64,000 nt of DNA from Pseudosporangium ferrugineum (GTDB lineage Bacteria; Actinomycetota; Actinomycetes; Mycobacteriales; Micromonosporaceae), in NCBI RefSeq assembly GCF_003002065.1, contig NZ_PVZG01000015.1:62001-126000 (forward strand), given 5' to 3'. Shown one piece after another: positions 23,710 through 32,146 of the stretch. Every line of letters starts with the position of its first letter. The stretch's first letter is position 1. The notes beneath the pieces were generated by a model. It had not been told where the DNA came from. It did not search any database and was given only the letters and a program-made list of their open reading frames with translations. Both the position numbers and the translations under genes were made by a program.

Positions 23710-24717
23710 TCAGCGGGCGTTGGGCAGGTTCTCCTCGGCCACGCGCTCCTCGCCGCGGCGGCGCAGCATCCGCAGCCCCGGCAGGCCGGCGATCGCCAGG
23801 TGCAGATCGTTGGTGACCTCGAGCAGCGCGTGCAGGTCCGGCCCGACCTGGTCGAGCTTGCCCAGCAGCGGCATGACGTCGTTGGTCAGGTGCTCGCGCA
23901 GCCGCGGCAGTTCGTCGATCATCTTGATCGCCGCGGTGACCTCCTCGGGGGTCAGCTCCTCGACGAACCGCGCCGCCAGCGGGGCCGCCCGGCGCAGCGT
24001 CGGCGCGTAGCCGTCCAGCAGCTCCCTGGCGTCCGCCGAGGTGTCCTTCGCCTGCGTCAGCACGTCGGTCGCCACGCCCGTGACCCGGGCGACCTCGTCC
24101 ACCGCCAGCACGACCGCGGCGAGGATCTTCCGGGTCTCCTGCACGACCTCGGCCGCGTCCCCGACGGTCCCGCCGGCCCCGGCCACCAACGCCCCCGCCT
24201 CCCCGGCGGTGACACCCACCCGCGCGACCAGGGTCTCGGCCTCCCCGGCGGTGACACCCACCCGTGCGACCAGGGTCTCGGCTTCGCCGGCCGTGGCGCC
24301 GACCCGCGCGACCAGGTTCCCGGCTTCCCCGGCGGTGGCGCCGACGCGCGCGACGAGGGTCTCGGCCTCCCCGGCGGTGACACCCACCCGTGCGACCAGG
24401 GTCTCGGCCTCGCCGGCCGTGGCGCCGACCCGTGTGACGAGCGTGTCCGCCTCGCTCGCGGTGCCGCCCACGCGGGCGATCAGCGACTCGGCCTCGGCGA
24501 CCGCGCGTTCCACCCGGTCGATCAGCCCCTCGGCGCGTTCGGCGAGCACGGAGACCCGGCTGACGAGCAGCTCCGTCTGGCCGAGCAGGCCCAGCAGGCG
24601 GAAGGGGACGGTCGCCACGGTCGCGGCTGTCTCGACCACCTGGCCGATGGCGTACCGGGACAGTTCGACGACGGCGGCGGGCGAGGGGAGCAGGGCCATG
24701 CCCACCATTGTGCCCAC
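23710..24717 (-). CDS. repeat-rich helical protein of unknown function
   Basis: A 335-residue protein. The N-terminus (residues about 8-50) is mildly hydrophobic. Residues 53-192 are ten 14-residue units with consensus A-R-V-G-x-T-A-G-E-A-E-T-L-V; the inner six are nearly identical. A 14-residue unit with L/V at fixed places would make an amphipathic helix or long coiled coil. The C-terminal 140 residues are helical and non-repetitive (D-E-V-A-R-V-T-G-V, F-V-E-E-L-T-P-E-E-V). Similar actinobacterial proteins are unannotated, and the function is unknown. It is divergent from the serine hydrolase with about 80 bases between starts. Confidence 0.75.
   Translation of the reverse strand: MGTMVGMALLPSPAAVVELSRYAIGQVVETAATVATVPFRLLGLLGQTELLVSRVSVLAERAEGLIDRVERAVAEAESLIARVGGTASEADTLVTRVGATAGEAETLVARVGVTAGEAETLVARVGATAGEAGNLVARVGATAGEAETLVARVGVTAGEAETLVARVGVTAGEAGALVAGAGGTVGDAAEVVQETRKILAAVVLAVDEVARVTGVATDVLTQAKDTSADARELLDGYAPTLRRAAPLAARFVEELTPEEVTAAIKMIDELPRLREHLTNDVMPLLGKLDQVGPDLHALLEVTNDLHLAIAGLPGLRMLRRRGEERVAEENLPNAR
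24142..24561 (-). repeat. ten 42-bp in-frame tandem repeats
   Basis: A 42-bp unit is repeated in frame, encoding the 14-residue helical motif of the repeat-rich protein. Central units are almost identical in DNA, showing recent duplication or gene conversion. The outer two on the N-terminal side are diverged. Confidence 0.9.
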
Positions 24718-24800
24718 ATCGGGGGTAACGAACCGTGCACGCGATCATGCCGAGAGTTCACCGGTTTGGGATCTCGCGCCGAGCACGGCACTATGCATGG

Positions 24801-25730
24801 GTGCGAAGAACCCGGCTCTGGATCCTCGCGTCCGCGGCAGTCGTCATCGTCGGCGGCGGCACCCTCATCGGCCTGGGCATGAGCGGCGACGATGACGGTG
24901 GCAGCGGCGGTGGCCTCGCCCTGTCCTTCGGTGGCGGCAAGCCCAAGGCGACCGCCGCGCCGTCGCCCACCGGGCCCAGCCCCGAGGAGCTGGCCCGGGC
25001 CGAACGGGCAGCCCGCGCCAAGAAACTGGACACCGCGCTGAAGCAGATCGCCGCGAGCGCCCCCGAGTTCTCCGTCGCCGTGCTCGACAAGAAGACCGGC
25101 GAGCGTTACTCCTACCGCGGCACCGAGCGTTACGACACGGCCAGCATCGTGAAGGTGCAGGTCCTCGCCTGCATGCTGCTGAAGAGCCAGGACGCCGGCC
25201 GCGACCCGAGCGCGTCCGAGATGAGCCTCGCCAAGCCGATGATCCGGCTCAGCGACAACAACGCGACCACGTCGCTGTTCCAGCGTCTCGGCGGCCGCAC
25301 CGCGATCGGCCGGTGCAACAAGCGCCTCGGCCTCACCCAGACCACCGTCAACACCGCCTGGGGCCTCACCAGGACGACGGTCAACGACCAGGTGAAGCTG
25401 CTGTCCGAGCTGGTCGACACGAAGGGCCCGCTGGACGCCGGCTCGCGCAAGACGGCCTTCACCCTGATGAGCACGGTCGACCAGAGCCAGGACTGGGGCG
25501 TGCCGGCGGTGGCCCTGGACACCGAGAAGGCCACCGTGAAGAACGGCTGGGACACCCGCTCGGCGGACGGCGGCCTCTGGGCGGTCAACACCATCGGCCG
25601 GGTCATCGCCACCGGCGACGGCGCGGACGTGTCGGTGGCCGTCCTGTCCCACAACAACGCCTCGATGGAGGCGGGCATCAAGCTCGTCGAGAAGGTCGCC
25701 AAGGCCACCCGCAAGTACCTCAAGTACTGA
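24801..25730 (+). CDS. membrane-anchored beta-lactamase-like serine hydrolase
   Basis: A 309-residue protein. The GTG at 24801 is preferred: CACTAT (24789-24794) lies where a -10 of a leaderless promoter would be, and the N-terminus then becomes V-R-R-T-R-L-W-I-L plus a single transmembrane helix. Then comes a G/S/D-rich linker and an extracellular penicillin-recognising domain. S-I-V-K is the S-x-x-K motif and S-D-N-N-A the second motif. The third motif reads K-N-G instead of K-T/S-G, and no E-x-x-L-N is evident. A true beta-lactamase is therefore doubtful; a peptidase or a related enzyme acting on cell-wall peptides is more likely. Confidence 0.75.
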   Translation: MRRTRLWILASAAVVIVGGGTLIGLGMSGDDDGGSGGGLALSFGGGKPKATAAPSPTGPSPEELARAERAARAKKLDTALKQIAASAPEFSVAVLDKKTGERYSYRGTERYDTASIVKVQVLACMLLKSQDAGRDPSASEMSLAKPMIRLSDNNATTSLFQRLGGRTAIGRCNKRLGLTQTTVNTAWGLTRTTVNDQVKLLSELVDTKGPLDAGSRKTAFTLMSTVDQSQDWGVPAVALDTEKATVKNGWDTRSADGGLWAVNTIGRVIATGDGADVSVAVLSHNNASMEAGIKLVEKVAKATRKYLKY

Positions 25731-25875
25731 CCCGCGGCGGTCGCCCGGTCCGGAGGCGCGGCATCGAGGATGCGCCAGGTCCGGCGGAGGGGAGTCCGCT
25801 ACGGCGGGGTCGTGCCCTCGATGCGCCGGGGGAGCATCGCTCCTCGGGTCAGAATTCGTCCCGGCCCCTGGGCGA

Positions 25876-26496
25876 TCAGCTCGATGTTTCCGGTGAGGCG
25901 CCGGTGCCGGGGGTGGAGGGGGAGGCCTCGCCCGGTTCCGCGCGTTCCGCGCGGCGCTTGTTCACCAGGCTGACGACCTGGCCGATCACCACGACCAGGA
26001 TGATCGCGGCGACGACGCCCTGCCACGGCTCCGGGAAGATCGAGCCGCCCGCCACGCCGATGCCGGCGTACACGACCGACCAGAGGGTGCAGGCCGGGAG
26101 GTTGGCCACCACGAACGTGCGCCAGCTCAGGCCCAGGAAGGCCGCCGCCAGCAGGACCGGCACGCGGCCGCCGGGCAGCAGGCGGGAGACCAGCAGCACC
26201 GGGATCTGGGTGCGCTGGAGGCGTTCCTTGACGGCGCCCAGGTGTTCCTCGTCGCGCAGCCAGCGCAGGCGGCGGGCGAGCTGCTCGCCGCCCGCCCGGC
26301 ACATGGCGTACATGACCAGGTCGCCGGCGTAGGCTCCGGCCGCGCCGGCGGCGATGACCAGGACGATGAGGAACGGGTTGTCGTGGAAGGCGAGGGCCGC
26401 CGCGCCGCTGACCGCCGCGCCGGTGGGGACGATCGGCACGATCGCGCCGAAGGAGACCACGACGAAGAGCCAGCCCAGGGCGGCCAGTTCCGGCAT
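25876..26496 (-). CDS. DedA-family membrane protein
   Basis: A 206-residue polytopic membrane protein. The ATG at 26496 shares a base with the stop of the upstream MBL gene. Family marks are G-A-Y-A-G-D-L-V-M-Y, S-R-L-L-P-G-G-R-V-P-V-L-L-A-A-A (the conserved arginine/glycine re-entrant loop) and N-L-P-A-C-T-L-W-S-V-V-Y. DedA/VTT proteins are thought to scramble or flip lipids. The cytoplasmic C-terminus is short and proline/serine-rich. It is the last gene of a four-gene operon read leftward. Confidence 0.85.
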   Translation of the reverse strand: MPELAALGWLFVVVSFGAIVPIVPTGAAVSGAAALAFHDNPFLIVLVIAAGAAGAYAGDLVMYAMCRAGGEQLARRLRWLRDEEHLGAVKERLQRTQIPVLLVSRLLPGGRVPVLLAAAFLGLSWRTFVVANLPACTLWSVVYAGIGVAGGSIFPEPWQGVVAAIILVVVIGQVVSLVNKRRAERAEPGEASPSTPGTGASPETSS

Positions 26497-27272
26497 CACG
26501 CGGGGGGCTCGATCGTGAGGGTCTCGCCGTGGGTCAGGACGCGCACCTGCGTGTCCGGGGACGTCCTCGCCGCGAGGCGGGCGAACTCCGGGCCGGGTTC
26601 GCGGAACATGTGGCTGCGGACCCGGCCCAGGCCCGCCGGCCAGAACGTGCCGTAGTGCACCGGCACCGCCCAGGCGGCCTTGACCCGGCGCAGCGCCTCG
26701 GCCCCGTCGGCGGCGTCGAGGTGGCCGTGCGCGGCCAGGGTGGGACCCCAGCCGCCGACCGGCACGAGGGCCAGGTCGAGCGGTCCGAGGCTCGCCATGT
26801 CGTCGAACAGGCCGGTGTCGCCGCCGTACCAGGTGCGGGTGGCGCCCTCGACGACGAAGCCCATCGCCACCGAGCGCAGGCGGGACCAGGGTCCGCGACC
26901 GCCGTCGTGCGCCGCGGGCACGGCCCGGACCGTCACGCCGCCGACGCGCGTCTCCTCGCCCGGCACCAGTTCCACGCAGCGGTCGCCGTACGCGCGGCCG
27001 AGGCCCTTGGCGACGAACCCGGCGGCGCCGCGCGGCACGACCAGCAGCGGCTCGCCGGGCACCGCCTTGAGCGACGGCAGGTGGAAGTGGTCGGCGTGCA
27101 GGTGCGACAGCAGCACCGCGTCGGGGGCGCTGGGCAGCACGGGCGTGGGCCCGGCCATCCGGCGCAGGTGGATCAGCCGGTCGGTGAGCAGCGGGTCGGT
27201 GAGCAGGGTGACCCCGGAGTCGGCCAGCCACATCGTGCTGTGCCCCCACCAGGTGACGGTCGTGTCGCTCAC
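26496..27272 (-). CDS. MBL-fold metallo-hydrolase (UlaG-like)
   Basis: A 258-residue protein. The GTG at 27272, overlapping the DUF1990 stop by four bases, is chosen over a longer frame. The metal-binding motif H-x-H-x-D-H is H-L-H-A-D-H at residues 57-62. Further ligands fit A-H-D-G-G (about 141), Y-G-G-D-T-G and V-P-V-H-Y-G-T-F. The N-terminal W-W-G-H-S-T-M-W-L is characteristic of UlaG/L-ascorbate-6-phosphate lactonase-like enzymes, many of which act on phosphodiesters or lactones. No substrate can be named. Confidence 0.85.
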   Translation of the reverse strand: MSDTTVTWWGHSTMWLADSGVTLLTDPLLTDRLIHLRRMAGPTPVLPSAPDAVLLSHLHADHFHLPSLKAVPGEPLLVVPRGAAGFVAKGLGRAYGDRCVELVPGEETRVGGVTVRAVPAAHDGGRGPWSRLRSVAMGFVVEGATRTWYGGDTGLFDDMASLGPLDLALVPVGGWGPTLAAHGHLDAADGAEALRRVKAAWAVPVHYGTFWPAGLGRVRSHMFREPGPEFARLAARTSPDTQVRVLTHGETLTIEPPA

Positions 27273-27778
27273 GGACCAACCGTACGGGACGACGCACAGA
27301 GCTTCTTGAGGGCTCGGCCGCAGATCCGGGCATACGCGTGCTGCGCGACCACCGCGAACGGGCCGCCGAGCCGCATGAGCGGGCGGGCGGGCCGGCTGAA
27401 GGCGGTCACCGAGAACCACACCCGGCCGCGGGCGTCGCGCTCGACGGTGAACGCCTCCTCGCCGCTGGCCTGGTGACCGGGCAGCGTCCCGTACCCGAAT
27501 CCGGCCCGGTCCCGGTCGTCGGCGCTCCAGACCACCTCGCAGGGCACGCGCAGCGGGCCCAGGCCGACCGTGACCCCGACGCCCGGCGCGGCCCGGCCGG
27601 CGGTGGCCCGGATGGTCGCGCCGGTCGCGCGGTGCATGCCGAACGTCAGGATCGCCTCGGCGGCGCGGTCGAACACCTCGGAGCCGCCCACGTACGTGCG
27701 GTAGCGAAGGTGCCGGTAGCCGGCCGGCAGCGGTTCGTGGCGGGTCGCGCCGACCTCGGCGTACGTGAATGCGGTCAT
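27269..27778 (-). CDS. DUF1990 family protein
   Basis: A 169-residue protein starting at the ATG at 27778. It matches the DUF1990 pattern: F-T-Y-A-E-V-G-A-T near the start, P-A-G-Y-R-H-L-R-Y, then a beta-rich domain with G-F-G-Y-G-T-L-P-G-H-Q-A-S-G-E-E-A-F-x-V and a C-terminal A-R-I-C-G-R-A-L. It probably adopts a START/SRPBCC-like lipid-binding fold, but the function is unknown. Such proteins are often next to YndJ-like genes, as here. Confidence 0.85.
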   Translation of the reverse strand: MTAFTYAEVGATRHEPLPAGYRHLRYRTYVGGSEVFDRAAEAILTFGMHRATGATIRATAGRAAPGVGVTVGLGPLRVPCEVVWSADDRDRAGFGYGTLPGHQASGEEAFTVERDARGRVWFSVTAFSRPARPLMRLGGPFAVVAQHAYARICGRALKKLCASSRTVGP

Positions 27779-27789
27779 CGTTCTTCCCT

Positions 27790-28605
27790 TCAGACGAGTG
27801 CTCCGGCGCGGCGCCAGCCCACCATGCCGCACAGGGCGAAGCCGAGCGCGTTCGCCACCCCGTGCGTGGCGGCCATCCAGGCGAGCGAGGGGTGCGGCAG
27901 CCCGGTGGCCTCGCCGAGCGCCCAGCTCACCGCCAGCACCATCGAGCCGGCGAGGACCACGGCCGAGCCGCCGAGCAGAGTGGCGGTGAGCCGGTCGAGG
28001 CTGCGGGTGCGGGCGTGCCGCCAGGTCAGCCACCCGGCGGTCCACATGCCGGCGGTCAGCACGAGCGCGCCGGCCAGTTCCACCCATTCGGCGGTGAAGT
28101 AGCCGAGCAGGACCAGCAGGGTGCCGGCCGGAACGGTCAGCGCGGCGGCGTCGGCGGCAGGCCCGGGCCGCACGTGGGTCTGCAGGCCGGCGATCAGGGC
28201 GGCGGCGAAGCCGGCGAAGTGGAAGTGCGCCACGGTCAGGGTCAGCACCCCGAGCTCGAAGCCGAACAGGTGGTATCCGCTGCGCTCGGCGACGAGGGCG
28301 CTCGCCGCGACGGCCGGGCCGATCAGGGCGGTCAGCACCGCGGCCTCGGCGGGCCACTCGCGGCGGGGGCGGACCGGTCTGCTGATCGCGTACGCGCAGA
28401 GCACCGCCGCCGCCATCGCATACCCGGTGGCCAGCGCGGTGGCGACGGTCCCGCGCGGCAGCCACAGGCTGACCGCCCCGGCCGCCGCGCCGTAGGGCCA
28501 GAGCCGCCGGGCGAGCCCGACGGCCGGATCGGCGAGCAGCCGCAGCCCCACCGGGACGACGACCAGCATGCCCACCGCGACGAGCAGGTTGACCAGCACC
28601 CGCAT
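27790..28605 (-). CDS. YndJ-like integral membrane protein
   Basis: A 271-residue membrane protein with about eight predicted helices. Start set at ATG 28605 (M-R-V-L-V-N-L-L-V), since a longer frame would run through a palindromic promoter element. The block H-F-H-F-A-G-F-A-A-A-L-I-A-G (about residues 127-140) and the C-terminal T-H-G-V-A-N-A-L-G-F-A-L-C-G are typical of YndJ-like proteins. First gene of the operon with DUF1990, MBL and DedA genes. All four may act on the envelope or on lipids. Function unknown. Confidence 0.8.
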   Translation of the reverse strand: MRVLVNLLVAVGMLVVVPVGLRLLADPAVGLARRLWPYGAAAGAVSLWLPRGTVATALATGYAMAAAVLCAYAISRPVRPRREWPAEAAVLTALIGPAVAASALVAERSGYHLFGFELGVLTLTVAHFHFAGFAAALIAGLQTHVRPGPAADAAALTVPAGTLLVLLGYFTAEWVELAGALVLTAGMWTAGWLTWRHARTRSLDRLTATLLGGSAVVLAGSMVLAVSWALGEATGLPHPSLAWMAATHGVANALGFALCGMVGWRRAGALV

Positions 28606-28620
28606 GGCGATCCCCCGTCT

Positions 28621-28634
28621 TTGAACGTGTTCAA
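28621..28634. promoter_or_regulatory. palindromic operator before the YndJ operon
   Basis: TTGAACGTGTTCAA is an inverted repeat of six bases per arm around GT, ending 16 bases before the YndJ start. The form resembles TetR-family operators of the TTGAAC type. A repressor gene is not adjacent. Confidence 0.55.
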
Positions 28635-28703
28635 GTGCGGCCCCCACTGTAACCCGTCCGTGCCCGGGTCGCCGATGTGAGATGTGTCCGGCACACTGGC
28701 GCC

Positions 28704-29675
28704 GTGACAGGACCCCGTACCGCCGTTGTCGTGAACCCCGTCAAGGTCCCCGACCTCGACCTGCTCCGGCGCACCATCGTCGAGGGCCTGGCCACGGCCG
28801 GCTGGCCCGAGCCCGAGTGGCTGGAGACGACGCCCGAGGACGCGGGCCGGGGCCAGGCCCGGCAGGCCATGGAGAACGGCGCCGAGCTGGTGTTCGTCTG
28901 CGGCGGCGACGGCACCGTCATGGCGGTGATCTCCGCGCTCGCCGGCACGGACGTCGCGCTCGCCGTGATCCCGGCCGGCACCGGCAACCTGCTCGCCGCC
29001 AACCTGGGCCTGAGCAGCGACGCGGCCACCGGCGTCGAGGTCGCCCTCGAGGGTGGCCGGCGCCGCATCGACGTCGGCGTCTGCGGTGATCAGAGCTTCG
29101 CCGTGATGGCCGGCATGGGCTTCGACGCGCAGATGCTCGAGGGCACCTCCGAGACGGCGAAGAAACACATCGGCTGGATCGCGTACGTGGGCGGCGCGCT
29201 CAAGCACCTGCGGGACAAGCCGATGCCGATGGTGATCTCGCTGGACGGCAAGCCGCCGCTGCGGCGCCGCCCGCGCACGGTCATCGTCGGCAACGTGGGG
29301 CGCCTGCAGGGCGGCGTACGGCTGCTCAGCGACGCCGACCCGGCCGACGGGCGCCTGGACGTCGCGATCCTGAGCCCGCGCAACCTCGCCCACTGGGCCG
29401 CGCTGGGCTGGGCCGTGCTGCGGCGGCGGGACCGGGTGCCGCGGATGGAGACGTACACCGCGGAACGCGTCGAGATCCGCAGCATCCGGCCGCAGCCGCG
29501 CCAGCTCGACGGCGACCTCATCGCACCGGGTACGAGCATGTCGATCGGGGTCCGGCACCGGGCCCTGCTGCTGTGCGTGCCCCAGCCGGACAGCGATCCC
29601 GACCTCGCGTACGACAGCGGCGCCGCCGAGAAGGCCGCCGAGGAGGTGCGCGCCGCCGCGAAGGGTAAGAAGTGA
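28704..29675 (+). CDS. diacylglycerol kinase-family lipid kinase
   Basis: A 323-residue soluble kinase of the DagK/YegS fold. Start set at GTG 28704, with a CACACT hexamer upstream that could be the -10 of a leaderless transcript. G-G-D-G-T at residues 67-71 is the nucleotide-binding loop, and P-A-G-T-G-N-L-L-A follows (about residues 91-99). The C-terminal beta-sandwich includes D-G-R-L-D-V-A-I-L. It phosphorylates a lipid such as diacylglycerol or a sphingoid analogue. A GTGA overlap joins it to the YihY gene; the operon also contains phosphatases, so a lipid-phosphate cycle is plausible. Confidence 0.9.
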   Translation: MTGPRTAVVVNPVKVPDLDLLRRTIVEGLATAGWPEPEWLETTPEDAGRGQARQAMENGAELVFVCGGDGTVMAVISALAGTDVALAVIPAGTGNLLAANLGLSSDAATGVEVALEGGRRRIDVGVCGDQSFAVMAGMGFDAQMLEGTSETAKKHIGWIAYVGGALKHLRDKPMPMVISLDGKPPLRRRPRTVIVGNVGRLQGGVRLLSDADPADGRLDVAILSPRNLAHWAALGWAVLRRRDRVPRMETYTAERVEIRSIRPQPRQLDGDLIAPGTSMSIGVRHRALLLCVPQPDSDPDLAYDSGAAEKAAEEVRAAAKGKK

Positions 29676-30664
29676 GCAGCACGTCTCCGGTCCCCGAGAC
29701 CAAGATGATGCCGGGGGACGAGCTCTCCGCGGACGACGCGTTCCTCGCCCTGCGGCACTACGGGCGCTGGCACCTGCTGCGCGACGCGTTCGTGCGGTTC
29801 CGCTACGGCGACGGCTTCAGCCACTCGCGCGCCCTCGCGCTGCAGCTGTGCCTGGCGATCGTGCCGTTCATGATCGCCCTCTCCGGCCTCGCCACCGACC
29901 TCGGCGTCGAGGAGGGCGGCCAGGTCGTGGCCGACACGGTGTTCGCGCTCACCCCGGGCGCCAGCGAGCCGCTGGTCCGGGAACTGCTCCAGGACGACGA
30001 CCGCACCGAGGACGCCGGCGAGCTCGCCCTCGGGCTCGGCCTGCTCACCGGGCTGTTCGCGCTGACCACGGCGATGGCACAGATCGAGCGCGGCGCCAAC
30101 CGCATCTACGGCGTCGAGCGCGACCGCAAGGCCCTGGAGAAGTACGCCCGCGCCGCCGTGCTCGCCGTGGTGGCCGGCCTGCCCGCCCTCTTCGGCTTCC
30201 TGCTGCTGGTCGCCGGCCACGCCACCGGCAACTCGATAGCCCGCCACTTCGACTGGGGGTACGGCGCCCACCTCACGTTCGACATCGTGCGCTGGCCGGT
30301 GAGCCTGCTGCTGATCGTCTTCGCGGTCGGGCTGCTGTTCCGGCACTCGCCGCGCCGCCGCCAGCCCGGCCTCACCTGGCTGCTGTTCGGTGCCACGCTG
30401 TCCACCGTGCTGTGGTGGGTCGCCAGCCTGCTGCTCGCCGGCTACGTGCTGGTCAGCGACGGTTTCGGGGCCACGTACGGGCCGCTCACCGCGATGATGG
30501 CGCTGCTGCTCTGGGCCAACCTCACCGGCATCGCGCTCTTCCTCGGCCTGGCGTTCGCCGCCCAGTTGGAGGCGCAGCGGGTGGGCGTCACCCGACCGGC
30601 GCTCAAGGACGAATGGGAGCCCGGCGAGAAGGAAGCCGGTGTACCGGAGCAGCGCGCGGGGTAA
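29672..30664 (+). CDS. YihY/BrkB family membrane protein
   Basis: A 330-residue membrane protein with about six helices. The family pattern A-L-Q-L-C-L-A-I-V-P-F-M-I-A-L-S is the first helix, followed by a periplasmic or loop segment, L-L-T-G-L-F-A-L-T-T-A-M, the R-x-A-N-R-I-Y-G-V-E cytoplasmic motif (seen as R-G-A-N-R-I-Y-G-V-E), and A-T-Y-G-P-L-T-A-M-M-A-L-L-L-W near the C-terminus. The function of this family is unsettled; some were once called ribonuclease BN in error. Lipid transport is one proposal, which fits the operon. Confidence 0.88.
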   Translation: MSSTSPVPETKMMPGDELSADDAFLALRHYGRWHLLRDAFVRFRYGDGFSHSRALALQLCLAIVPFMIALSGLATDLGVEEGGQVVADTVFALTPGASEPLVRELLQDDDRTEDAGELALGLGLLTGLFALTTAMAQIERGANRIYGVERDRKALEKYARAAVLAVVAGLPALFGFLLLVAGHATGNSIARHFDWGYGAHLTFDIVRWPVSLLLIVFAVGLLFRHSPRRRQPGLTWLLFGATLSTVLWWVASLLLAGYVLVSDGFGATYGPLTAMMALLLWANLTGIALFLGLAFAAQLEAQRVGVTRPALKDEWEPGEKEAGVPEQRAG

Positions 30665-30697
30665 ATCGGGCCCACCCCCGAGTTCCAGGAGCCCCGC

Positions 30698-32146
30698 ATG
30701 GTGATCGAGCAGCAGGAGAGAACGGCCGCCGAGGCACCCGTACGCCGCCCGCTCGCGCATTTCGCCGGGCGCAGCGTGGCCGGCCTGCTCGTGGTCATCG
30801 CGCTGGGACTCGGCTTCGGCGTGCTCCTGCTGCTCGTACGCCTGAACTGGGGTCCGCTGGAACGGCTCGACCACGGGGTCGCCGACGGCCTCAACCGGCT
30901 GGTCGCCCCGCGCCCGGGGCTGGTCTCGGCGCTGGAGTCGGTCACCCGCCTCGGCGGCCGGACCATCATGTTCGGCCTGGTCACCATCACGGTGGTCGCG
31001 CTGCTCATCCGCCGCCGGATCCGGCTCGCCGTCTACCTGGTGATCACCGGCGTGGGCGCGCTGCTGCTCGACCCGTCGCTCAAGGCGCTGGTGGCCCGGG
31101 TCCGCCCGGTCGTCGACCTCCCGGTGGCCCAGGCGCCGGGCAACAGCTTCCCGAGCGGCCACGCCCTCGGCTCGACCATCGTGTACGGCGCGCTGCTGCT
31201 CGTCTTCCTCCCGGCCGTCTCGGCGAGGCGCCGCAAATGGTTCATCGGCGCGGTGGCGCTGCTCGTCGCCGCGATCGGGCTGACCCGGATCGCGCTGGGC
31301 GTGCACTACGTGTCCGACGTGCTGGCCGGCTGGCTGCTCGGCGCGGCGTGGCTGGGCGTCACCGCGTACGCCTTCCGGGTCTGGCGCCGCGAGACCGGGA
31401 AGCCGGACGTGCCGCTGGAGGAGGGCCTGGAGCCGGAGGCCGCCGCCGACGTGCGGCCCGGCGACCCGGCCGAGCGGCTGCTGCCCCACCCGTGGGCGGG
31501 CGCGATGCAGATCGTGGTCGGCTGGGCCCTCACCTTCGGCGTGCTGTACGCGCTGGGCTGGACGCTGACCCATCACCTGCCCGCCGGGCTGCGGAACCTC
31601 GACGACGGCGTGCCGCGGTGGCTGCAGGGCTTCCGCACCCCGGTCTGGGACGACGTCAGCTACGCCTGGAGCAAGGCCGGGGACACACACGCCATCCTGC
31701 TCGTCTCCCTGGTCTTCGGCCCGATCGCGCTGGCCGTCTGGCGGCACTGGCGGATGGTGCTCTACATCGTCCTGGCCATGCTCGGCGAGCTGACCCTCTT
31801 CCTGTGCACGGCCGCCGCCGTCGGGCGCCCGCGTCCCCCGGTCGAACAGCTCGACGGCAAGCTGCCCACCTCGTCGTTCCCGTCCGGCCACATCGCCGCG
31901 ACCATGTGCCTCTACGTCGCCATCGCCATCCTGCTCGTCCCGCGCCTGCGGCAGTTCTGGTGGCGCTGGATCTTCGTGGCGCTCGCCGTCATCATGCCGC
32001 TCGGCGTGGCCGTGTCCCGGATGTACCGCGGCATGCACCACCCGACCGACATGCTGGGCGCGGGGGTGCTCACCGCCGCCTGGCTGACCGCGCTGTACTT
32101 CGCGATCCGCCCGAACGACCAACCCTCGCGGGGACCGGCGGCATGA
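30698..32146 (+). CDS. membrane protein with two PAP2 phosphatase domains
   Basis: A 482-residue integral membrane protein with two complete PAP2 domains. In the first, K-A-L-V-A-R-V-R-P is near residue 128, P-S-G-H near 151 and R-I-A-L-G-V-H-Y-V-S-D near 200. In the second, G-R-P-R-P-P is near 376, P-S-G-H near 396 and R-M-Y-R-G-M-H-H-P-T-D near 440. Both halves keep the Lys/Arg, Ser-Gly-His and Arg-His residues used in catalysis. The domains are joined by an acidic linker at about 235-260. Most PAP2 proteins have one domain. Expected to dephosphorylate phosphatidate or undecaprenyl-diphosphate-like lipids. Confidence 0.9.
   Translation: MVIEQQERTAAEAPVRRPLAHFAGRSVAGLLVVIALGLGFGVLLLLVRLNWGPLERLDHGVADGLNRLVAPRPGLVSALESVTRLGGRTIMFGLVTITVVALLIRRRIRLAVYLVITGVGALLLDPSLKALVARVRPVVDLPVAQAPGNSFPSGHALGSTIVYGALLLVFLPAVSARRRKWFIGAVALLVAAIGLTRIALGVHYVSDVLAGWLLGAAWLGVTAYAFRVWRRETGKPDVPLEEGLEPEAAADVRPGDPAERLLPHPWAGAMQIVVGWALTFGVLYALGWTLTHHLPAGLRNLDDGVPRWLQGFRTPVWDDVSYAWSKAGDTHAILLVSLVFGPIALAVWRHWRMVLYIVLAMLGELTLFLCTAAAVGRPRPPVEQLDGKLPTSSFPSGHIAATMCLYVAIAILLVPRLRQFWWRWIFVALAVIMPLGVAVSRMYRGMHHPTDMLGAGVLTAAWLTALYFAIRPNDQPSRGPAA

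Noticed and set aside
29090..32122. A 1010-codon open frame on the minus strand
   Set aside because: It is antisense to the YihY and PAP2 genes, glutamine/arginine/histidine-rich and without motifs; typical shadow of high-GC coding DNA.
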